Source: Prevotellaceae bacterium (GTDB lineage: Bacteria > Bacteroidota > Bacteroidia > Bacteroidales > UBA932). From it: a DNA stretch of 9,313 bases. Position 1 is the first letter of the stretch. The number at the start of each line of letters is the position of its first letter. Below, in pieces: positions 1 to 4,384 of the stretch. The notes under the pieces are model-generated. The model saw nothing but the letters and a program-made list of their open reading frames with translations, ran no database searches and had not been told where the DNA came from. The translations under genes were made by a program, and so were the position numbers. Where the stretch lies: NCBI GenBank assembly GCA_031259655.1, contig JAIRLF010000033.1:1-9313 (forward strand), read 5' to 3'.

Positions 1-38
1 CGTTTTGAACCAGACTTAGTTCGGGTGTATAACACCAT
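1..38 (-). CDS. Possible 5' end of a gene leaving the window (transposase?)
   Basis: On the minus strand an ATG at 38 opens a frame that stays open to the window edge, giving MVLYTRTKSGSK. A TAnnTTTG box at 72-79 lies about 34 nt upstream on the same strand, at a sensible distance for a short leader. A basic start with an R-x-K-S-G pattern is seen in some DDE transposases of Bacteroidota, such as IS1634-like elements, but 12 residues cannot establish a family. The plus-strand frame from position 1 is also open, to about 147, and is the competing explanation. The evidence is promoter plus start codon only. Confidence 0.25.
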   Translation of the reverse strand, partial: MVLYTRTKSGSK

Positions 39-57
39 TGAGTTTTCGGTTTCTTTC

Positions 58-72
58 GCACGAAATTTGTGC
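58..72. repeat. Near-perfect palindrome at the predicted start site
   Basis: The segment reads GCAC, one extra G, AAATTT, GTGC, so it is a 14-base palindrome interrupted by a single base. It covers the transcription start predicted from the minus-strand box at 72-79. It could be an operator, or a hairpin in the leader. No protein in the window is an obvious ligand. Confidence 0.35.
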
Positions 73-79
73 AAAATTA
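72..79 (-). promoter_or_regulatory. Bacteroidota -7 box upstream of the left-edge ORF
   Basis: The minus strand reads TAATTTTG here, a full match to TAnnTTTG. Transcription would start near 65 and reach the ATG at 38 after a leader of about 27 nt. I see no clear TTTG -33 element at the expected distance, so the call rests on the -7 box and its position. Confidence 0.35.
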
Positions 80-255
80 ATACTTTCTTTGGATATAGTA
101 TATGTAGTGTCTGTCCGAAAACTGTTCTATCTATTGAAAATTATTGAAATACAGCACGTCTTAAAAACTTCTTATGACGCAATTTTACCCTCGATTTATC
201 GGGTTGCAGATGACGACGAAGGCGACGAGAAACTTTAGTTCGACATTGTCAATAA

Positions 256-353
256 CCCCGAACAAGCGCAGTGAGGGGATTACGCAAATCCCCCTCCCAG
301 TATATGAAAGGGGGAAATACTTCCCAAAAGTTACTTTTTGAGGGCTGCGCCTC
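256..353. repeat. GC-rich cluster of hairpins, probable intergenic repeat
   Basis: Several short complementary arms are packed together. GAGGGGATT (273-281) pairs with AATCCCCCTC (287-296), with one bulged C and a 5-nt loop. CCCCCT (290-295) can alternatively pair with AGGGGG (309-314). GAGG (340-343) pairs with CCTC (350-353). The first two share the C-run at 290-295, so they are mutually exclusive. The DNA is much richer in G and C than its surroundings. This resembles the C/G-run intergenic repeats found in many Bacteroidota genomes, but one copy in one window cannot prove it is dispersed. Confidence 0.4.
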
Positions 354-790
354 TGGTGATGGGGGACTTAACTCTGAACATTTCAAATTTTCAATTGATT
401 TCACAAAGAAAACACACATTTTTATGCAAAAACACGCAAAAATTTCAATTCCGCGCATTAAATTTTTTCTATTAGCTCATAAATTAATTCTATTGAAATC
501 AAGTGTATTTGTTTTGTTATATGCTTGAATATTAACATTTCACAAAAAAGAGGTTGTGTCAATTAGTCAATAACAAGAGAAAAAACAAGTATAACCGGAC
601 AAAAAAACATTGTGAACAACAGAGGACAAAATTTGATTTGTCAGATAAAAAAAACATTATTACATTCGCGTCCGATATATGTGTGTTTTTTTTGAATTGT
701 GAATTGAATGTGATTATAAATTATAATGAATATTTATTGTGTTTGGCGAACGAACAGTTAAAATTAAGAAACTCTATTATTGTTTACACG

Positions 791-814
791 CTATCAATAT
801 TGCTCTATTGATAG
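791..814. repeat. Perfect 9-bp inverted repeat (hairpin)
   Basis: CTATCAATA (791-799) and TATTGATAG (806-814) are exact reverse complements with a 6-nt loop. The stem is AT-rich and has no adjacent run of T on either strand, so it is a weak candidate for a terminator. There is no gene immediately upstream on either strand that would need one. Confidence 0.45.
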
Positions 815-935
815 TTGTATATATAAATTCTCTGTATTGGTTGAGCGCCCGCTTTGCTATACAGGCTCTATTTTGTACTTGCGAGGCTTGCATCCCGCTT
901 GTCTCGACTTGTATTGTATGCTTCACTTGCAATCG

Positions 936-987
936 CAGGTTTTGTCCGGCATTACTCTCAAATATCTTGTAATGCCGGCATTACCTG
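936..987. repeat. Compound palindromic element with three CCGGCATTAC half-sites
   Basis: CCGGCATTAC occurs at 946-955 and again, same orientation, at 975-984. Its reverse complement is at 969-978. Thus 969-984 is a perfect 16-bp palindrome (GTAATGCCGGCATTAC), and 946-978 is a 10-bp stem with a 13-nt loop. CAGGT (936-940) and ACCTG (983-987) form an outer stem. Two uses fit: a protein-binding palindrome with an extra half-site 29 bp away, or a folded RNA or single-stranded DNA. It lies about 240 bp upstream of the permease start. Confidence 0.6.
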
Positions 988-1065
988 TTTTCAACTAATA
1001 TCCAACGTTTCAAATTGCTCAAAATGACAAGATTCGTCAAATGCAAGTTGCAAAAAACAAAAACG

Positions 1066-1087
1066 TTAAAAGAAGGGTAGGGGGGAG
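1066..1087 (+). repeat. 22-bp inverted repeat, left copy
   Basis: This segment matches the reverse complement of 4271-4292 at 21 of 22 positions. The core AGAAGGGTAGGGGGGAG is identical over 17 bases. The two copies face each other around the permease and HTH genes, about 3.2 kb apart. The G-runs (GGG, GGGGGG, GG) make the plus strand notable, but they are too few for a standard four-run three-tetrad G-quadruplex. Confidence 0.6.
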
Positions 1088-1142
1088 AGGCATAAAATCC
1101 CAACAAAACAGTCATAAAAAATCATCATATTGCAATTTATTG

Positions 1143-1150
1143 TATCTTTG
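1143..1150 (+). promoter_or_regulatory. Bacteroidota -7 promoter box for the FtsX-like permease
   Basis: TATCTTTG matches TAnnTTTG and is followed 76 nt later by the permease ATG at 1227, with no other gene between. A TTG at 1130-1132 is nearer than the usual -33 position, so the upstream element is not canonical. The start site would be near 1157, giving a leader of about 70 nt that contains the short upstream ORF. Confidence 0.5.
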
Positions 1151-1171
1151 TAACCGAAAAAACAGGTAAAA

Positions 1172-1222
1172 ATGTATATATATTCAGAACTGTTACTATT
1201 TGTTTATGTTAAAAATTGTTAA
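1172..1222 (+). CDS. Possible 16-codon leader peptide (upstream ORF)
   Basis: An ATG at 1172 encodes MYIYSELLLFVYVKNC and stops at 1220-1222, four nucleotides before the permease ATG at 1227. An AGG lies 6-8 nt upstream of the ATG. The spacing would permit translational coupling to the permease. The leader has no run of one regulatory amino acid, so classical attenuation is not suggested. The DNA is AT-rich and short ORFs arise easily by chance. Confidence 0.25.
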   Translation: MYIYSELLLFVYVKNC

Positions 1223-1226
1223 TTGA

Positions 1227-3575
1227 ATGATTAGACATTATTTAAAAATCGCTTTCCGGAATTTGTGGAAGTATAAAAATCAGACGCTTGTCAGCGTTAT
1301 TAGTTTGGCGGTTGGATTCGTCTGTTTCGCAATCGCAACGTTCTGGATACGGTACGAAATGTCGTACGATAATTTCCACAAAAACGCCGACCGGCTTTAT
1401 TGCGTATATGTTCCGAGTTCTTTTTCTGCGACAGGGAAGTCGAGAAACACTTATTATCCTTTGGCGGGATATCTCAAAGCCCGGTTTCCGGAAATCGTTA
1501 ATGCAACTGCTGTTGCTCCACATACGGATTACAGCGTTGAAATCGAAGGAATCCGGATGCCGGTCGATATTCTTGAAATCGATTCGTCGTTTTTCAGCAT
1601 ATTTGATGTTAAAATTGTTGAAGGCAGCATGGAGTTTATGATTCGCGACAGCAGGAAAATGGCAATTACGCGCGAAAAAGCGTCGCAGTTGTTTGGCAAC
1701 GAAAGCCCTTTGGGCAAGATTGTGAAATCGTCCGATAATAGCGAATATACTGTTTGCGCAGTCGTTACGGGATTGCCCAAACGCAGCAACTATCCGTTCG
1801 ATTTCCTGATGCCGCACAAAATCGACGACCAGTTTTTATGGGCGATGCTCAATAAACATACACTTGTCGAACTTGTCCGCGACGCAGATGTGGAAGCGTT
1901 CGAAAAAAAATTGAACATGCATATCATTCACGAAGACGAAGAGTATAGCGATACAGGGGGAATGAGCATTATGCCGCTTACCACAATACGTTACAAAGAC
2001 GTCTCTGTCAAACGCGAAGTGAAATTTCAACACATTGTTATTTTTTCCATTGTCGGATTATTGCTGATACTGTGCGCTCTGTTTAACTATCTGACCCTGT
2101 TTATCAGCCGGTTCAGGATACGGCGTCACGAACTTGCATTGCGGATAGTGTGCGGAGCGTCGAACCGTTCGCTGTTTACGCTTTTGTCGGTTGAGTTTCT
2201 TATGTCGTTGTTTTTTGCGGTTTTGCTTGGCTTGCTTTCCGCACAGGCGATTGTTTCCGTTTTTATCGAAATATCAGGCGTTAAGATGAGTATTTTGTCT
2301 ATCTGCTTAGAATCGCTGATGTACATTGCCGGAATTATCCTGATTTCGTTGCTGACGTTCATTGTTTCGATTGCAATATTCCGTCGCCAAACTCTGAATG
2401 CCAATATACGCCGGAGTAACAGCAAACTGTTTCGTAAGGTGTCGATAGTTGCACAGTTGGTTATATGTATAATAGTCGCGTTTAGCGCCATAGTCGTCAT
2501 AAAACAAATGTATTATCTGCATAACACCGATTTGGGTTTTGCTTTCAAAGACCGCGGTTCGGTTTATATCGCCAACAAAAGCGTCGCCATCGATATGGAA
2601 ATGTTGAACAATAAGATACAGCAGCTCCCCGAAATAACGCAAACGGTCAAAGGCTACAGACCTTTGTTACCGTATAGCGGCGGCGTCGGACACTACATTA
2701 AACAGTGGGACGACATGCCGACAGAGGCAAACAGGATAGTCATGGAAGAAGTCGGAGTATCCGGACAGTTTCTCGAATATTACGAATTTCAGTTGGTCGA
2801 AGGCGAAATGTTGAACGACCGAGACAATGAAAAACAAGTGTTGATAAACGAATCGGCGGTAAAATTCTTCGGTTGGGAACACGCGGTCGGAAAATCGTTC
2901 GGATATTCCTCCAACGACAGGTATATCGTCAAAGGAGTGTTAAAAAACGCATACACTTCTTCGCCCTCTATCATCGACAAACTGTTTATATATCGCCGTC
3001 CGATGTTTGGTCGTAACGGAGTATGGACGGCATACGAAGCTCATCCTTATATCCTTTTCAAGTGCAACGAAAATGCGTGGAAAATATGCCGCGACAAAAT
3101 CGAAGCAATTGTCGAAGCCGAATATCCCAACTCTATTCTCGACATCACATCGGCAGAAGAAGAATACGACAAGTTTCTGAAATCGGAAAACATCCTGCTA
3201 CAGATTCTTGTTTTGATATCGATAATATGCGTGATTATCTGTGTTTTCGGGTTTGTGTCGATAGTATCTCTCACCTGTGAGGAACGTCGCAAAGAAATCG
3301 CTATCCGCAAAATCAACGGCGCAACCGTAAAAGATATTCTCGATATTTTCTTTAAGGAATATCTGACATTGCTTATCGCCGGCGCTCTGATTGCTTTTCC
3401 TGCCGGATATCTGATAATGAAACGCTGGCTCGAAAATTATGTCGTACAGACGGATATTAGCGCATGGCTCTATATTTCGATATTGCTTGCGCTGATTATA
3501 GCCATCGTCCTGTGCGTCGGCGGAAAAGTGCTGAAAACAAGCAGGGTAAACCCGGCAGAAGCAATTAAATCGTAA
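1227..3575 (+). CDS. FtsX/MacB-type ABC transporter permease, orphan
   Basis: A 782-residue inner-membrane protein of the full-length Bacteroidota type, with two FtsX halves. TM1 is about 20-42, followed by a first periplasmic MacB-like domain to about 265. Three TM segments follow at about 267-293, 316-345 and 360-385. The second half has TM5 at 403-425, a second periplasmic domain at 430-652, and TM segments at 655-682, 706-731 and 745-768. The FtsX signature appears twice, as RIRRHELALRIVCGAS (297-312) and EERRKEIAIRKINGAT (685-700); these are the likely contacts with an ATPase. It ends RVNPAEAIKS, the usual family tail. Such permeases work with a MacB/LolD-like ATPase in mechanotransmission, efflux or lipoprotein traffic, but no Walker A protein is encoded nearby, so the ATPase must be elsewhere. 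The substrate is unknown. The ATG at 1227 gives the normal N-terminus. Confidence 0.95.
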   Translation: MIRHYLKIAFRNLWKYKNQTLVSVISLAVGFVCFAIATFWIRYEMSYDNFHKNADRLYCVYVPSSFSATGKSRNTYYPLAGYLKARFPEIVNATAVAPHTDYSVEIEGIRMPVDILEIDSSFFSIFDVKIVEGSMEFMIRDSRKMAITREKASQLFGNESPLGKIVKSSDNSEYTVCAVVTGLPKRSNYPFDFLMPHKIDDQFLWAMLNKHTLVELVRDADVEAFEKKLNMHIIHEDEEYSDTGGMSIMPLTTIRYKDVSVKREVKFQHIVIFSIVGLLLILCALFNYLTLFISRFRIRRHELALRIVCGASNRSLFTLLSVEFLMSLFFAVLLGLLSAQAIVSVFIEISGVKMSILSICLESLMYIAGIILISLLTFIVSIAIFRRQTLNANIRRSNSKLFRKVSIVAQLVICIIVAFSAIVVIKQMYYLHNTDLGFAFKDRGSVYIANKSVAIDMEMLNNKIQQLPEITQTVKGYRPLLPYSGGVGHYIKQWDDMPTEANRIVMEEVGVSGQFLEYYEFQLVEGEMLNDRDNEKQVLINESAVKFFGWEHAVGKSFGYSSNDRYIVKGVLKNAYTSSPSIIDKLFIYRRPMFGRNGVWTAYEAHPYILFKCNENAWKICRDKIEAIVEAEYPNSILDITSAEEEYDKFLKSENILLQILVLISIICVIICVFGFVSIVSLTCEERRKEIAIRKINGATVKDILDIFFKEYLTLLIAGALIAFPAGYLIMKRWLENYVVQTDISAWLYISILLALIIAIVLCVGGKVLKTSRVNPAEAIKS

Positions 3576-3583
3576 ACCACATT

Positions 3584-3738
3584 CTGTCTATTTCGATATA
3601 AATTCGGTGGAGGATATGGGAATAGACAGGAACAGCCCGCGCGTGCGTATAAAGCAGGAAACAATCCGGTGTATCTTTTATTCCATAATGGTTTTAGGAC
3701 AAATGTGGCGAAGGGCGGGCGACTGATGAGACGCCACA
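3584..3738 (+). ncRNA. Candidate structured RNA in the permease 3' flank
   Basis: Three sets of complementary arms occupy this gap between convergent genes. CTGTCTATT (3584-3592) pairs with AATAGACAG (3621-3629). GCCCGC (3635-3640) pairs with GCGGGC (3715-3720). TGTGGCG (3704-3710) pairs with CGCCACA (3732-3738). The last two helices cross, so together they would make a pseudoknot. The segment is also richer in G and C than the neighbouring intergenic DNA. It could be a 3' UTR structure, an independent RNA or a dispersed repeat. No T-run follows the last helix on the plus strand, so it is not a standard terminator. I do not recognise an RNA family. Confidence 0.3.
3616..3726 (+). CDS. Possible 36-residue small ORF
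   Basis: An ATG at 3616 opens a 36-codon frame ending in TGA at 3724-3726. A strong Shine-Dalgarno-like GGTGGAGG (3606-3613) precedes it, but the gap is only about 2 nt, closer than usual. The product would be basic (MGIDRNSPRVRIKQ at its start) with no recognised domain. It lies entirely inside the foldable segment 3584-3738, so the open frame may be a by-product of a conserved RNA or repeat. Confidence 0.15.
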   Translation: MGIDRNSPRVRIKQETIRCIFYSIMVLGQMWRRAGD

Positions 3739-3760
3739 ATAGCTATTTATTTATTACATG

Positions 3761-4108
3761 CTATTTATCATAATATAAATTATCAGAAGTACGACTCTGT
3801 GGTAAAAAAGCCCTAAGCGCATCAAGTGGAAGAGTTCCTTCATTATCTCGCTCATTAAAATTTCTAAAGTACTCATCTTCTATTTCATCATCTTCGAAAT
3901 CATCCATTAATTCTACAATTTGCTGCATTTCTTTCAAAGAGAATGTTTTTCTACGCTTTTTTTGATAAAACGTAGATTCAGGAATACCCAGTTTTTTAGC
4001 GATAAACTTTCCTTTGTACCCTGTTTGTCCAAGAATTTCATTTATCTGAGACATAATTTCGCTATAATCTCCAACGACTTCCTTAACGTAACACTTTGAT
4101 AATAACAT
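3761..4108 (-). CDS. Small helix-turn-helix DNA-binding protein
   Basis: A 115-residue cytoplasmic protein when started at the ATG at 4108; an in-frame GTG at 4120 would add four residues (MSTK). I chose ATG because the GTG has no better ribosome site and adds nothing recognisable. Residues about 19-68 form an XRE/Cro-like helix-turn-helix unit, in which AKKLGIPESTFYQKKR is the turn and recognition helix and SLKEMQQIVELM the closing helix. An acidic patch follows (DDFEDDEIEDE, about 69-79), then a short tail without cysteines. Proteins like this serve as small repressors or as antitoxin-type regulators, but no toxin is adjacent: its neighbours are the convergent permease and, upstream on the same strand, the well-terminated OmpA operon. 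It is probably monocistronic. Its target is unknown. Confidence 0.8.
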   Translation of the reverse strand: MLLSKCYVKEVVGDYSEIMSQINEILGQTGYKGKFIAKKLGIPESTFYQKKRRKTFSLKEMQQIVELMDDFEDDEIEDEYFRNFNERDNEGTLPLDALRAFLPQSRTSDNLYYDK

Positions 4109-4141
4109 TTTTGTACTCACAATAGTAATGTTTTTTATTCA

Positions 4142-4149
4142 CAAAGGTA
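4142..4149 (-). promoter_or_regulatory. Bacteroidota -7 promoter box for the HTH gene
   Basis: The minus strand reads TACCTTTG, an exact TAnnTTTG match, 34-41 nt upstream of the ATG at 4108. Predicted transcription starts near 4135. A -33 TTTG is not apparent at the expected place. Confidence 0.55.
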
Positions 4150-4162
4150 TAAAAAAAAACAC

Positions 4163-4170
4163 TACATTTG
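4163..4170 (+). promoter_or_regulatory. Plus-strand -7-like box back-to-back with the HTH promoter
   Basis: TACATTTG matches TAnnTTTG on the plus strand, 13 nt from the opposite-facing HTH promoter. A second match, TAATTTTG, is at 4231-4238, followed by an ATG at 4250 with only 15 codons. No gene lies downstream on this strand before the antisense side of the operon. These may be chance matches in AT-rich DNA, or a source of a short antisense transcript. Confidence 0.2.
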
Positions 4171-4270
4171 CAGAGATTTTTTTAGGTAAAATTTGTAAAA
4201 ATAGATTTAATTAATTATCAGAAACAAAAATAATTTTGCACAAAATATTATGGATTTGTTAATCCACACA

Positions 4271-4292
4271 CTCCCCCCTACCCTTCTTATAA
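4271..4292 (-). repeat. 22-bp inverted repeat, right copy
   Basis: On the minus strand this reads TTATAAGAAGGGTAGGGGGG followed by AG and matches 1066-1087 with one mismatch. It sits between the HTH promoter and the operon terminator. A 6-bp hairpin, TGGATT/AATCCA (4251-4266), lies directly beside it. No target-site duplication around the pair is evident by eye. Confidence 0.6.
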
Positions 4293-4328
4293 ACTAAAGA
4301 TAAAGTGTAGTCTCTTAGGGTTTTATGT

Positions 4329-4364
4329 AAAAAAGCTGCCCCTAATTTCTTCGGAAGCAGCTTT
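4329..4364 (-). terminator. Intrinsic terminator of the OmpA operon
   Basis: Read on the minus strand, AAAGCTGC (4364-4357) and GCAGCTTT (4339-4332) form a perfect 8-bp stem closing a 17-nt loop, followed by a run of six T (4334-4329, overlapping the stem end). It begins about 20 nt after the stop codon of the 718-residue gene. On the plus strand no T-run follows, so termination should be one-directional. Confidence 0.85.
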
Positions 4365-4384
4365 CAAATAATCAATTCAAATAC

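Larger units (their letters stand above)
39..1226. other. Long stretch without a convincing gene
   Basis: Apart from a 16-codon upstream ORF at its end, nothing here supports a protein. Short open frames exist at 38-238, 249-458, 271-528, 554-811 and 739-998, but none shows a recognisable domain, a clear ribosome binding site or protein-like composition. They overlap AT-rich or foldable DNA. The stretch does hold several inverted repeats (listed separately) and the promoter-like box for the downstream permease. It reads as an intergenic accumulation zone, possibly with decayed mobile DNA. Between about 380 and 780 I see only AT-rich sequence. Confidence 0.6.

Noticed and set aside
38..238. 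66-residue plus-strand ORF ending in an acidic stretch
   Set aside because: It has no ribosome site, no recognised domain and low-complexity AT-rich codons. It also overlaps the minus-strand promoter and palindrome.
249..528. Opposed ORFs on both strands across the GC island
   Set aside because: Open frames on both strands over a hairpin-rich segment suit an intergenic repeat better than a protein.
936..987. Integron attC site
   Set aside because: The stems are present, but there are no RYYYAAC/GTTRRRY core sites, no integrase and no adjacent cassette.
739..998. Cysteine-rich ORFs over the palindromic element
   Set aside because: The cysteines come from repeated CTTG/TTGT text rather than paired metal-binding motifs, and two overlapping frames look alike.
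1071..1090. G-quadruplex in the G-rich repeat
   Set aside because: Only two runs of three or more G are present, so a standard three-tetrad quadruplex cannot form; a weak two-tetrad one is only a possibility.
1242..1817. 191-residue open frame on the minus strand
   Set aside because: It lies entirely antisense to the intact permease gene and shows no domain; it follows from that gene's codon usage.
3704..3738. CTGATGAG next to CGAA, suggesting a hammerhead ribozyme
   Set aside because: The order would require a type II layout, but only about 10 nt separate CGAA from CTGATGA. There is no room for stems I and III, and the GAAA core is GAAG here.
3742..3768. Direct repeat GCTATTTAT at 3742-3750 and 3760-3768
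   Set aside because: Nine AT-rich bases repeated once in an AT-rich spacer, the second copy overlapping a stop codon, is not convincing.
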